Origin: Halarcobacter sp.
Lineage (GTDB): Bacteria > Campylobacterota > Campylobacteria > Campylobacterales > Arcobacteraceae
Direction of reading: 5' to 3'
NCBI GenBank assembly: GCA_030145305.1
Contig: JAQYVX010000007.1
Coordinates: 1 to 64,000 of the forward strand
Length of the DNA: 64,000 nucleotides
Shown: positions 1 through 7,593 of the stretch, piece after piece
How the letters are laid out: every line of letters starts with the position of its first letter
Position numbering within the stretch: position 1 is the stretch's first letter
Position numbers and translations under genes: made by a program
The notes under the pieces: generated by a model
What the model saw: only the letters and a program-made list of their open reading frames with translations
Database searches by the model: none
Told to the model about the DNA's origin: nothing

Positions 1-377
1 TATTTAATTCTTTTTTATTTTCTTCTGAATTACTTACTTATCAAAAAAGAAATAACTCTTATTCTTACTGTATAGATGATTATTATATTTACAATAATAG
101 AATCTATTTTAAAAAATCTAAAAGTTCATATTATGATAATGAATTACTAACAAGAATAAAATCTTATGACTTAAAATCAGGATATATTTATAACAATTCA
201 GTTTGTGAAAAATCATCTTTAATTACTTCTAATTTTAAAACAACTACTACAAAAAGTTTAACTCATAATAATCTATCAATTTTAGGTTTATCAAATGAAC
301 AATTAAATTTCATGTTTGCCTTATCAGGAATATTAACATCATTTATATTCCTATTTGGCATTTTTAGGTGGATATAA
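1..377 (+). CDS. Inovirus membrane protein, C-terminal part (partial)
   Basis: An open frame enters from the left edge (reading frame starting at base 3) and ends with TAA at 375-377. The visible 124 residues are Asn/Ser/Tyr/Lys-rich with two Cys, and end in a hydrophobic membrane segment (FMFALSGILTSFIFLFGI) followed by a very short positive tail (FRWI). A large exported region with a C-terminal membrane anchor resembles the layout of the two pIII-like proteins downstream, so this may be another virion tip or structural protein. I do not recognise the family. Its stop overlaps the next start (TAATG), which indicates translational coupling. Confidence 0.6.
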   Translation, partial: FNSFLFSSELLTYQKRNNSYSYCIDDYYIYNNRIYFKKSKSSYYDNELLTRIKSYDLKSGYIYNNSVCEKSSLITSNFKTTTTKSLTHNNLSILGLSNEQLNFMFALSGILTSFIFLFGIFRWI

Positions 378-493
378 TGATTATCTTTGAAGTAACAAAT
401 AATATAGCTTTTGACTATTTCTTTTCTTTAAATATGAATATAGGATTAATTACTTTTGGTTTTACTGCTGTATTAAGACTTTTAAGGTCTTAA
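377..493 (+). CDS. 38-aa single-span membrane peptide, possible pVII/pIX-like minor coat protein
   Basis: The ATG at 377 overlaps the upstream stop, and the frame runs 38 codons to TAA at 491-493, three bases before the next gene. The product has one hydrophobic segment (about residues 20-34, MNIGLITFGFTAVL) and a positive end (RLLRS). Ff phages carry 32-33-aa pVII and pIX just before the structural genes, so size, position and shape fit a minor coat protein. This rests on context only, because such peptides have little sequence conservation. Confidence 0.55.
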   Translation: MIIFEVTNNIAFDYFFSLNMNIGLITFGFTAVLRLLRS

Positions 494-496
494 GTT

Positions 497-1516
497 ATGA
501 AATATATTTTATTAATAGCACTTCTATCTTCAATGCTCTTATGTGATACAACTGTAGTTTGTAAAAATAAAATCAAAGCTAACTCTATTTATGAATTTTC
601 TCAAAAGGAAAAATTCTCAATATTAACTGTTCAAGGAGAGCTAGATGAAGGTTCTCTTTATGGGGATATAGACCCTGCAAATTCTCCAATTTCTTATTAT
701 GATAATCAAAGTGCCATTTGTGGTGGTTCTGCAAATTTCAACCGCCTTGTATCTGCATATTGTGATTATAATATAGATTCATGTTGGGATATAAAGTTAG
801 GAGTTAGTGGAGTTAGCACTATTGTTCAAAAAGAGGGAGTATATACAAATAATGTAGTAGTTGTAGACTCTATGCCTTGCTTGCCTTATAATGTATCTAA
901 TGTTACAGTCTCTTATTATGATTATGATAACAATGATATAGGATTTGCAAATTTTTTATTAACTGATATAGAAGATGAAAGAAAATATCTTTTAACAGAA
1001 GAAGAAGCAAATAGACAAAGAGAATCTTGCCCTAGTTTCTTACAATATGTTGATCAATGGGAAGAAAAACTAGATTCTCAAAATCAAGCATTAAATAAAA
1101 ATTTAGTCTCACTTACTTCATATGATTTTATAAATACTAATCATTATGTAGAGAATATAAATAATACTTTAAAAAATATAAATAATTCAGGTAATCCAGA
1201 TAATCCAAATACTAATAATGATTCAGAATATGAAGAAATAGGCAATAATTTTTCAATAAATACAAATATAAATTTAGATAGTTTTAGAACTGAAATAAAT
1301 AATTCTTTTGAAAGTTCTTTTAATAACTACTCTAATATATTTGGATTTGATGGCTATGGCTCTGCTCCTAGTCCTATAACCTTTTCACTTCTTGGAAAAA
1401 CTTATTCTGCTTTGGATATTACTCTATACAATGAGCATTTACCACTTATAAGAAATTCATTTTTAGCTTTTGCCTATATTTGGGGTTTTATTCTAACTGT
1501 TAGGACTTTAGCATGA
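497..1516 (+). CDS. pIII-like phage adsorption protein, copy A (339 aa)
   Basis: This exported protein has an N-terminal signal sequence (MKYILLIALLSSML), a Cys-containing N-terminal half (about residues 20-180), an Asn-rich low-complexity linker (about 210-245), a conserved C-terminal domain (about 255-310) and a terminal membrane anchor (about 320-336) with a short tail. That is the pIII plan: receptor- and coreceptor-binding domains, flexible linker, membrane-embedded anchor at the virion tip. The C-terminal 80 residues are closely similar to those of the next gene (shared GYGSAP and ITFSLLGKTY), while the N-terminal regions do not align by eye. It overlaps the next gene by 4 bp (ATGA). 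The adsorption role follows from architecture and position, not from a recognised family name. Confidence 0.7.
   Translation: MKYILLIALLSSMLLCDTTVVCKNKIKANSIYEFSQKEKFSILTVQGELDEGSLYGDIDPANSPISYYDNQSAICGGSANFNRLVSAYCDYNIDSCWDIKLGVSGVSTIVQKEGVYTNNVVVVDSMPCLPYNVSNVTVSYYDYDNNDIGFANFLLTDIEDERKYLLTEEEANRQRESCPSFLQYVDQWEEKLDSQNQALNKNLVSLTSYDFINTNHYVENINNTLKNINNSGNPDNPNTNNDSEYEEIGNNFSINTNINLDSFRTEINNSFESSFNNYSNIFGFDGYGSAPSPITFSLLGKTYSALDITLYNEHLPLIRNSFLAFAYIWGFILTVRTLA
1374..1405 (+). repeat. 32-bp direct repeat, copy 1 (anchor domain of pIII-like A)
   Basis: The 32 bases at 1374-1405 are identical to 2192-2223 in the neighbouring gene, including third codon positions. They encode the shared ITFSLLGKTY core. 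The flanking bases are only partly alike, which points to recent duplication or gene conversion within the anchor domain. Confidence 0.85.
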
Positions 1517-2331
1517 AAAAAATATTAGTTTTTATATTTTTATATGCATATTCTTTTTCATGTCAAGAAACACCTGATAATAATATATTAAATGGCTTAG
1601 ATTATCAAGCTAAAGTAGCTAATAATTCAGATTGTCAATCAATGTATAATGATAATGGAGATGGAAATGGTTTCTTTTTTTCAAATACTAATTTAGATTC
1701 AACTTGTGCAGGTTTTTGTTATTATAATTTACCAAATACTACAGTTCCAGACCCTGAGCCTGACCCTGACCCTAATCCTGAGGAACCAATAGATAATGGA
1801 GATACAGTTGATTTATCTAAACTAATACCTTATATAGATGAAATAGAACAAAAGAATCAAAATATTGTAAATTCATTAAATACTTTAAATAGCAATCTAA
1901 ATAATAATTTCGGACAAATAAACAATAATAGCCAAGCTTTAGATTCAACAATGCAAAATCTAAACACTACTTTAGAAAATATTGATGATACTTTACAAAA
2001 TTTAGATATTCCAGATGGTTCAACTTCAACTGAACCTGATTACACAGGTGTTACTGATTCGTTAAATATAAATCCTGATATTAGTTCTGAATTAAATAGT
2101 TTTAGAACTGAAATAAAAAACTCTTTAGAAAGTTCATTTAATTCTTATACTAATGTATTTGGATTAGGTGGATATGGTTCTGCTCCTAATTCTATAACCT
2201 TTTCACTTCTTGGAAAAACTTATACAGTATTCAATATTTCATATATTAATCCATATATAGAGCATATTAGAAATATATTTCTAATTACTGCTTATATCTT
2301 TGGCTTATTTTTAGTATTTAGGGGGAATTAA
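1513..2331 (+). CDS. pIII-like phage adsorption protein, copy B (272 aa)
   Basis: This is a second adsorption-type protein immediately downstream of the first. It has a signal sequence (about residues 1-16), a short Cys-containing region (Cys 17, 41, 65, 69), an acidic Asp-Pro repeat linker (about 80-93, PDPEPDPDPNPEEP), a Gln/Asn-rich predicted coiled coil (about 110-160), then the same C-terminal domain as copy A (LNSFRTEIKNSLESSFN, GYGSAP, ITFSLLGKTY) and a membrane anchor at the end (about 250-268). The stalk differs from copy A while the anchor is shared. It could be a second receptor-binding tip protein or an assembly or scaffolding variant. The short Cys region is not a convincing lipobox. 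Confidence 0.68.
   Translation: MKKILVFIFLYAYSFSCQETPDNNILNGLDYQAKVANNSDCQSMYNDNGDGNGFFFSNTNLDSTCAGFCYYNLPNTTVPDPEPDPDPNPEEPIDNGDTVDLSKLIPYIDEIEQKNQNIVNSLNTLNSNLNNNFGQINNNSQALDSTMQNLNTTLENIDDTLQNLDIPDGSTSTEPDYTGVTDSLNINPDISSELNSFRTEIKNSLESSFNSYTNVFGLGGYGSAPNSITFSLLGKTYTVFNISYINPYIEHIRNIFLITAYIFGLFLVFRGN
2192..2223 (+). repeat. 32-bp direct repeat, copy 2 (anchor domain of pIII-like B)
   Basis: Exact copy of 1374-1405, in the same frame and at the same place within the C-terminal domain of the second adsorption protein. Confidence 0.85.
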
Positions 2332-2333
2332 AT

Positions 2334-2606
2334 ATGCCTGCAATTTTCACAGCAATATTAACAGCTTTAGGGTTTTTAACTAAAAATCCATTCTTACAAA
2401 AGATGGTTATATTTTCTTTCTTTTTTGCTTTAGTTTCTTATACAGTTAATTTCTTTTTAGGAAAAGCTTCAGGTACTTTAATCAATGCTTCACAAATATT
2501 AACATTAGCTTCTTATTTAGGGTTTTTAAATGCTCTTAAAATAGTATTTAATTTTCTAATTGCTGGCTTTATTGCTAAACAAATATTAGCATTTATAAGG
2601 TCCTAA
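2334..2606 (+). CDS. pVI-like virion tip membrane protein (90 aa)
   Basis: A small, very hydrophobic protein with about three membrane segments (about residues 4-16, 24-42 and 52-85) and few charged residues. It lies between the adsorption protein and the Zot/pI gene, the place of gene VI in Ff phages, whose product pairs with pIII at the virion end and releases the particle from the membrane. The gene starts two bases after the upstream stop and is followed two bases later by the next gene, so the morphogenesis genes form one tight transcript. The call rests on size, topology and order. Confidence 0.65.
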   Translation: MPAIFTAILTALGFLTKNPFLQKMVIFSFFFALVSYTVNFFLGKASGTLINASQILTLASYLGFLNALKIVFNFLIAGFIAKQILAFIRS

Positions 2607-2608
2607 TT

Positions 2609-3703
2609 ATGGTTACTTTTAAAACGGGATTCCCCGGAAGTGGTAAAACATATCATGAGGTTGATAAAATCTATAACATCATGTTAAAGAACCATGATTT
2701 ATCAAAAAGTATTGAAGTTATTTATACTAATATCAATGGAATTAAACTTAATGATTTTCCTAAAAATGGTATTGAATTAAAAAAACTTAATATTGAAGAA
2801 TTCTATATTTATCTTCAAGAATCATATAAAATTTATAATTCATATAAAAATAGTGATAATGTAGATGAACTTTTATTAAAACATACAAAAGAAAAAGGTT
2901 TTTATAAGTGCTTAATTGCATTTGATGAGTGTCATGATTTTTTAAGTAATCAAGACCAAGTAAAAGTATATTGGCTTACTTATCATAGACATTTACATCA
3001 TGAAATAGATTTGCTTACACAAAATAAAAGTTTAGTTCATACAAAATACAGAGCTATTCCTGAGATATTTATTGAAGCACAGCCAATAAGTAAAAAACTA
3101 TTTTCAAATACCTTATCTTATAAACATTTTGCATCCTTTGCAATGCGTAAAAATGATATGTTTAATAAATCATCACTTAAAACAAAAAAAGAAGTATTTG
3201 AATTGTATCAAAGTGGTAATACCTCAAAACAAAAATCTATTTTTAGAAAATTTATAATTCTAATTTTTTTAGGATTATTTCTTTCTACTCTTTTATTTTA
3301 CTTATTACTAAACTCTTTTAATGTCTTTGATGATTTAGAAGATGAAGAAATAGTTATTAATAAAAATCCTAAACATCAAGTAAATAATGTTAATAATCAA
3401 TTAAGACCTAATCTTGACAATATGGATATTCAAAATGAATTTGTATTAAAAATTATATTTGATAGTAGAGAGGGTTACTATATTTATAATAACTATTATT
3501 CAATATTACATTTTAGGAAATTTTTAAGAGATACCAACTCAAAAGTTATCTCAAAATATAATTTAATTTCAAATAAGACTTATAAATTATCTCAATTATA
3601 TATAAAAACTAATGATGATTCTTTAAATAAATTCTTTGTAGTTCCAAAAGCTAATACTAATGATGAATCTAATGAATTAATCAATACAAAAATAAATTTT
3701 TAA
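2609..3703 (+). CDS. zot: Zot/pI-family phage assembly ATPase (364 aa)
   Basis: The inner-membrane ATPase that drives filamentous phage extrusion. It has a Walker A motif at residues 7-14 (GFPGSGKT), a Walker B at about 101-107 (CLIAFDE), a cytoplasmic domain to about residue 212, one membrane segment at about 215-237, and a periplasmic C-terminal domain expected to contact the secretin. This is the standard topology of pI and of the Zot (zonula occludens toxin-like) domain. The toxin name is historical, and assembly is the expected role. It sits between the pVI-like gene and the secretin, as in Ff and CTX-type phages. The C-terminal third is Asn/Lys-rich and divergent, so no toxin activity can be inferred. 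Confidence 0.88.
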   Translation: MVTFKTGFPGSGKTYHEVDKIYNIMLKNHDLSKSIEVIYTNINGIKLNDFPKNGIELKKLNIEEFYIYLQESYKIYNSYKNSDNVDELLLKHTKEKGFYKCLIAFDECHDFLSNQDQVKVYWLTYHRHLHHEIDLLTQNKSLVHTKYRAIPEIFIEAQPISKKLFSNTLSYKHFASFAMRKNDMFNKSSLKTKKEVFELYQSGNTSKQKSIFRKFIILIFLGLFLSTLLFYLLLNSFNVFDDLEDEEIVINKNPKHQVNNVNNQLRPNLDNMDIQNEFVLKIIFDSREGYYIYNNYYSILHFRKFLRDTNSKVISKYNLISNKTYKLSQLYIKTNDDSLNKFFVVPKANTNDESNELINTKINF

Positions 3704-3713
3704 AGGTGCGGTT

Positions 3714-4853
3714 ATGAGAAAAATATTATTGATAGTGTTAATTTTTATTAATACACTTCTTGCTTCTGAGTTTGTGGATATTTCACTAAAAGAATATATT
3801 AAAATTGTTTCTAAACAACAAAATATAAGTATAGTAATTGATAAAGATATTGATTCAAATTACAGTATCTTTTTATCTTCAAAGCTTGAAGAATCTGTTT
3901 ACTTTGACATATTAGAAACAATTTTAAGAAAAAATAATATGATTCTAAAATTCAATAAAAATCATTATTATATTAGTAATAAAACTACAAATACATCCAC
4001 TAAGAATTTTATATTTAGTTATAAATTTCATTATCTAAATGAAGATGATATTAATGGTGTTATGAGTATTTATAATTATAAATATAAATATGTTCCTAGT
4101 TTAAAATCTATTTTTATTGATTGTACTGCAAAAGAGTATAATCGGCTTATCTCTTTATTTAATGAATATGATTATATACCAAATCAAAAGAAATTAAAAA
4201 TTACTATTCTTGATACTAATCTTACAAAAGTAAAAGAGTATGGCTTTGATAATACTTTAAATATTGCTTCTAGTGAAAGTAGCTCTTTATTTTTTAACTT
4301 TTTAGCTTTCCCTTTTTCTTCTTCTAATATCTTACCTGATTTAAAAAAATCTAATTTTACAAGTTTTATAAAATTTATGAATAGTAAAAATTTTACTAAG
4401 ATCTTATCAAGCCCAACGATTACAATATTTGATAATAAAAAATCATTATTTGAAGTAGTTAAAAATATTCCATATAAAACGGGTGAAACTGTATCTAATG
4501 ATACTCTTACAAAAACAACTACAGCTATTAGTTATAAAGATGTAGGTTTAAAGCTTGAAGTCTTACCAATTATAAATAACAATCAAGCTTTTTTAGATTT
4601 AACTTTAACTATTGAAAATATACTTGATACCTCAGATACTCCTGTATCTTCAAAGAGACATTTTAAACAATATGTTTCACTTAAGACAAATGAAACTTTT
4701 ATTTTAAATGGAATTAATCAAACAGAAACCTACAATGATGATTTTAAAACACCTTTTTTAAGTGATATTCCTTATGTAGGATGGTTATTTAAAAATGAAT
4801 TAGAAGATATTAAAACATCTAATTTAACAATATTATTAGAATTAACAGAATGA
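3714..4853 (+). CDS. Phage-encoded secretin, pIV-like (379 aa)
   Basis: Outer-membrane channel for virion exit. It has a signal peptide (MRKILLIVLIFINTLLA), an N0-like domain at about residues 20-70 (SIVIDKDI pattern), a second periplasmic ring domain at about 95-155, and a C-terminal secretin domain at about 160-378 with family signatures: a LSSPTITIFDN block, a VGLKLEVLP block and a terminal TPFLSDIPYVGWLFKN block. At 379 aa it is shorter than GspD/PilQ and close to Ff pIV (about 405 aa with its signal). Carrying its own secretin means this phage need not borrow a host type II or type IV pilus secretin, as CTX phage does. It starts 10 bp after zot with a GGTGCGG stretch upstream. Confidence 0.88.
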   Translation: MRKILLIVLIFINTLLASEFVDISLKEYIKIVSKQQNISIVIDKDIDSNYSIFLSSKLEESVYFDILETILRKNNMILKFNKNHYYISNKTTNTSTKNFIFSYKFHYLNEDDINGVMSIYNYKYKYVPSLKSIFIDCTAKEYNRLISLFNEYDYIPNQKKLKITILDTNLTKVKEYGFDNTLNIASSESSSLFFNFLAFPFSSSNILPDLKKSNFTSFIKFMNSKNFTKILSSPTITIFDNKKSLFEVVKNIPYKTGETVSNDTLTKTTTAISYKDVGLKLEVLPIINNNQAFLDLTLTIENILDTSDTPVSSKRHFKQYVSLKTNETFILNGINQTETYNDDFKTPFLSDIPYVGWLFKNELEDIKTSNLTILLELTE

Positions 4854-5155
4854 AAGGGATATTTAATTTTGATTCTTTTTTAAAAAGAATATACAACGGT
4901 CATACACTTACTTATTTATACAGCCTATAGTTTGAGTATATGAGGTGTTTTAATACTTTCTAATGTAAATGGATAGATTAAAATTAAATCTTTGTTTAGC
5001 AGCTACTTAGTCCACTAAACAGATAAAAGAAACTAGAAATAATAATAAAAGAATATTGAGTAAATAAAAAGAAAAGCAATTCTTTTTTTTATGAGCGGAG
5101 CTCATAAAAATAAAGTTGCCTTGTCAAATTAACAAAACTTGTTCGAGGGGAAGAA
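4854..5155 (+). other. Phage intergenic region, candidate origin/packaging region
   Basis: This 302-bp gap is the largest in the phage part and lies directly before the replication initiator, where inovirus replication origins and packaging signals often sit. It holds an AT-only inverted repeat at 4872-4890 just after the secretin stop, a 7-bp inverted repeat at 4993-4999 with 5015-5021, and a perfect hairpin at 5087-5109. No open frame of useful size was seen. The region ends in a strong ribosome-binding stretch (GAGGGGAAGAA, 5143-5153) for the Rep gene. Confidence 0.5.
5087..5109. repeat. Perfect 10-bp hairpin upstream of the Rep gene
   Basis: TTTTATGAGC pairs exactly with GCTCATAAAA across a GGA loop. 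On the plus strand it reads like an intrinsic terminator without a long U-run. Placed 46 bp before an HUH initiator gene, it is also a candidate part of the rolling-circle origin or the packaging hairpin. The sequence cannot decide between these. Confidence 0.6.
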
Positions 5156-6484
5156 ATGTACGGATTATCAAAACACGATTTAAAGACCATGCAAAAGAAA
5201 CATGAAGTTCAAAGAGATTATTTATCAAATCATGAATTTAATACTTCATCGGGGCAAGTAAAAACATTACTTGATGTTTCATTTTCTGCAAATCATTCAA
5301 AAAGATATTATTCTGAGCTTATTAACAAAATAAATGAGATGAACAATATAATATCTTGTCAATCGGTTGAATATGCACCAATTTTTATTACTGTTACGCT
5401 AGATGGATATTTTAGAGATTTCTTATATGGTAAATTCGATAGATACAATCCTGGAAAACATTCAAAGCTAATTCCTAATAATGAAAGATTTGGATATCTA
5501 AAAGACAAAATCGAAAACGGTGAAGCTTTTACGATTAAAAATCTTTACAACGTTTTAAACTTCCAATTAAATAGATTTCAAAAATCAAGTCAATACATGA
5601 AAATAAAAAAAGATGGCTTTAAAGCCCATTATATCAAATGTATTGAACCTCATAAGAAAGATGGTGTTCCACACCTTCACATGATGTTGTATGTACCAAC
5701 TCACTATTTAAAACCTTTATTAGCTTTATATAAACAATATTTTCCAACTAGACAAAATACAATGAAATTAAAAAATTGTGATGAAGGACAAATAAACGGC
5801 TTCCAATGGAAAATAGAATCTGCCCCTGCATACATACTAAAATATATTTTTAAATCGTTTATAGACGTTGAAAATCAATCTGAGCTTGATTATTTACAAG
5901 CTTGGTATATAAAAAACAGAATTCTAAGATGTGTTACCTCTCATTCTTTAATTCCTGCATGGGTTTATAGAAAAGTGCTGCCACTAGAAAAAGATTGGTT
6001 TTATCTTACAGAAATGAAAGAAACAGGCATTGTTGAATGGTCAAAAGAAGATGATTATTTTAGATTAGAAGATGAATATAAAAGAACTCTATGTTATGAA
6101 AAAGGTGTTTATAAACTCATGTATAAAGACCGAATCATTAAACAGTTTGGAGAAAGAAAAGAAGATAAACCTATTGATATTCATGCACGAATATCTTTAA
6201 AATATAAAAAGAAACCTAAAGAGCCAATATTAATAATAGATAATCAAAGATTTATAAAAAATGATAATGAACTTGTCATATTTAAACCTATTGTTCCTAT
6301 CAATAAACGTTCATCTATGGATTTGTACTCGCATTATATAAACATGAATAAAAATATAGATGAATTTGATTTAAATCATTATGCACTAGTAAAGACAGAA
6401 TTAATAAAAAGGAATTTCATTCAAGGTGTAATAGAACCAATAAAGGCTTTTAATACAGAATTTTCAATTCTAGAAAAAGATTAA
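5156..6484 (+). CDS. HUH rolling-circle replication initiator (442 aa)
   Basis: Rep protein expected to nick the phage plus-strand origin and start rolling-circle replication. The metal-binding HUH motif is at residues 173-175 (PHLHMMLYV), preceded by a conserved-looking IEPHKKDG stretch, and a pair of tyrosines four apart follows at 226 and 230 (YILKYIFK). Two Tyr at i and i+4 after an HxH is the arrangement of the two-tyrosine class (phiX174 gpA/phage-type Rep). The C-terminal 150 residues are Lys-rich and not recognised. The ATG at 5156 has a strong upstream GAGGGGAAGAA. Ff gene II is the functional equivalent, here placed after the secretin, which is a circular permutation of the Ff map. 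Confidence 0.85.
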   Translation: MYGLSKHDLKTMQKKHEVQRDYLSNHEFNTSSGQVKTLLDVSFSANHSKRYYSELINKINEMNNIISCQSVEYAPIFITVTLDGYFRDFLYGKFDRYNPGKHSKLIPNNERFGYLKDKIENGEAFTIKNLYNVLNFQLNRFQKSSQYMKIKKDGFKAHYIKCIEPHKKDGVPHLHMMLYVPTHYLKPLLALYKQYFPTRQNTMKLKNCDEGQINGFQWKIESAPAYILKYIFKSFIDVENQSELDYLQAWYIKNRILRCVTSHSLIPAWVYRKVLPLEKDWFYLTEMKETGIVEWSKEDDYFRLEDEYKRTLCYEKGVYKLMYKDRIIKQFGERKEDKPIDIHARISLKYKKKPKEPILIIDNQRFIKNDNELVIFKPIVPINKRSSMDLYSHYINMNKNIDEFDLNHYALVKTELIKRNFIQGVIEPIKAFNTEFSILEKD

Positions 6485-6500
6485 ATAAAAAGGAAATAAA

Positions 6501-6671
6501 ATGAGCAAATTTTTAAGAATAACAAGTGTTATAGAAAAAACAGGATTAGCAAAAAGTACAATCTGGCTTTGGGTAAGTGAAAATAAATTTCCTCAACCCA
6601 TTAAACTTAGTCCTAGAATTACAGTTTGGGAAGAAGATAAAATTAATAAATGGATGAAACAAAAGTTATAA
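6501..6671 (+). CDS. AlpA/excisionase-type small DNA-binding protein (56 aa)
   Basis: A 56-aa winged-helix/MerR-like regulator. The first half has the helix-turn-helix pattern LRITSVIEKTGLAKSTIWLW, then the typical FPQPIKLSPRITVWEEDKINKW stretch in two parts (strand and basic wing, W..e.ei..W). AlpA proteins act as transcription regulators or excisionases of prophages. It starts 16 bp after rep with an AAGGAAATAAA ribosome-binding site, so it probably belongs to the replication transcript. A decayed copy is at 7791-7890. Confidence 0.8.
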   Translation: MSKFLRITSVIEKTGLAKSTIWLWVSENKFPQPIKLSPRITVWEEDKINKWMKQKL

Positions 6672-6706
6672 AATATTATAAGGCATACAAATAAAAGGAT
6701 TTTTAC

Positions 6707-7381
6707 TTGAGCTTAACAAAAGAAGAAATAGAACAAAAAGCTATTAAATATTTAAAAGATACTAAAGAAGATTTTTTTAATACCTATTTAAAAGATTGTT
6801 TGCCTTTAGATGAAAAAATAGCAATATTTACTGCTGGTTCAAGTGGTTCAGGGAAAACAGAATTTGCAGAATTTATACTAGAACAAGAACAAAATTTAAT
6901 ACATCTTGACATAGATTCAATTAGAGAATATTTTTCTTCTATTGGTTACAATGGCACAAATAGCAAACTATTCCAAAAACCATCTAGTTGGGGTGTTCAT
7001 TTTTTATTTGATGAAGCAGTAAAGAAAAAAGGGTTATCAATTATTATGGATTCAAACTTTTCAAGTTTTGAATTAGCAAATAGAAATATTAAAAGTTTAA
7101 TAAAAAGAGGCTATAATATAGAAGTATATTACATATACGATGATTTAAAGAAGTGTTTCTTATATACTAAAAAAAGAGAAACTATAACAAAAAGAACTGT
7201 TCCTGAGGATGTATTTTTTAATAGTGTAACTAAATCAAGAGAAACTGTTATAAAGATAAAAAAAGAGTATGAAAATAGTATAACTTTAAATTTAATAGAT
7301 AAAACAACAAATTCTGAATACATAGATATATCAGTAGAATTGTTTGAAAATACAATACCTGTATTTAAAGGAGAATTTTAA
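6707..7381 (+). CDS. Zeta-toxin-like P-loop kinase (224 aa), probable phage cargo
   Basis: P-loop kinase resembling zeta toxins, which phosphorylate UDP-N-acetylglucosamine and block wall synthesis. Visible features are Walker A at residues 44-51 (GSSGSGKT), an acidic LDIDSIREYF stretch at about 70-79, an IIMDSNFSS block like the zeta substrate-binding strand, and an Arg-rich lid (KKRETITKRTVPEDVFF). The length suits the zeta core (about 220-290 aa). The start is TTG at 6707 with AAGGA upstream. It overlaps the next small gene by one base (TAATG). A chloramphenicol-phosphotransferase-like or nucleoside kinase role is possible, and toxicity is inferred only from family resemblance. Confidence 0.65.
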   Translation: MSLTKEEIEQKAIKYLKDTKEDFFNTYLKDCLPLDEKIAIFTAGSSGSGKTEFAEFILEQEQNLIHLDIDSIREYFSSIGYNGTNSKLFQKPSSWGVHFLFDEAVKKKGLSIIMDSNFSSFELANRNIKSLIKRGYNIEVYYIYDDLKKCFLYTKKRETITKRTVPEDVFFNSVTKSRETVIKIKKEYENSITLNLIDKTTNSEYIDISVELFENTIPVFKGEF

Positions 7382-7557
7382 TGTCAGTACAAATAAATGA
7401 TAAACTAAAAAGTAAAAATAAAAGTAGACTTCTAAAGAATGCAATAAAAGCAATAAATACTAAACAAGAAGAAACAATACAAAAAGCCAATAAAATAATT
7501 GGTGATGTAGAAAGTTTTGAACAAGAAATTACAAAAAAATTTATATCCTACTCATAA
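7381..7557 (+). CDS. 58-aa charged protein coupled to the zeta-like gene
   Basis: The ATG overlaps the stop of the kinase gene (TAATG) and the frame runs 58 codons. The product is Lys-rich, lacks hydrophobic segments, and is probably mostly helical (KNAIKAINTKQEETIQKANK). Tight coupling to a toxin-like gene makes it a candidate antitoxin or accessory protein, although in the classic epsilon-zeta systems the antitoxin gene precedes zeta. No family was recognised. Confidence 0.5.
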   Translation: MSVQINDKLKSKNKSRLLKNAIKAINTKQEETIQKANKIIGDVESFEQEITKKFISYS

Positions 7558-7569
7558 ACTTTAGGGTAC

Positions 7570-7593
7570 TTTTTAAGGGTCTTTTCTTAAAAA
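7570..7593 (+). terminator. Stem-loop after the zeta-like pair
   Basis: TTTTTAAG pairs with CTTAAAAA around an 8-base GGTCTTTT loop, 13 bp after the stop of the 58-aa gene. It is AT-rich and probably weak, but it is placed to end the cargo transcript. Confidence 0.45.

Larger units (their letters stand above)
1..7557 (+). mobile_element. Integrated filamentous phage (inovirus), right part, with cargo genes
   Basis: A run of plus-strand genes reads adsorption proteins, pVI-like, Zot/pI ATPase, secretin, HUH replication protein, AlpA-like regulator, zeta-like kinase. This is an inovirus gene set, and III-VI-I-IV is the Ff order. The left end lies before the window, so coat protein, ssDNA-binding protein and the left attachment site are not seen. 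The right end is uncertain: the last gene plausibly carried ends at 7557, but a decayed alpA-like copy at 7791-7890 suggests that phage-derived DNA reaches about 7.9 kb. No integrase or transposase is visible here. Some inoviruses instead use host XerCD/XerH at dif, and I could not identify a dif site. Confidence 0.85.

Noticed and set aside
1513..1570. Lipoprotein signal in the second adsorption protein
   Set aside because: The residues before Cys 17 (YSFS) do not match a lipobox, and virion tip proteins use their C-terminal anchor.
2609..3703. Zot annotated as a zonula occludens toxin
   Set aside because: The domain, topology and position are those of a phage assembly ATPase; nothing in the sequence supports toxin activity.
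4872..4890. Terminator after the secretin gene
   Set aside because: The inverted repeat is only A/T-rich arms with almost no loop and no following T-run, so it is noted but not called as a terminator.
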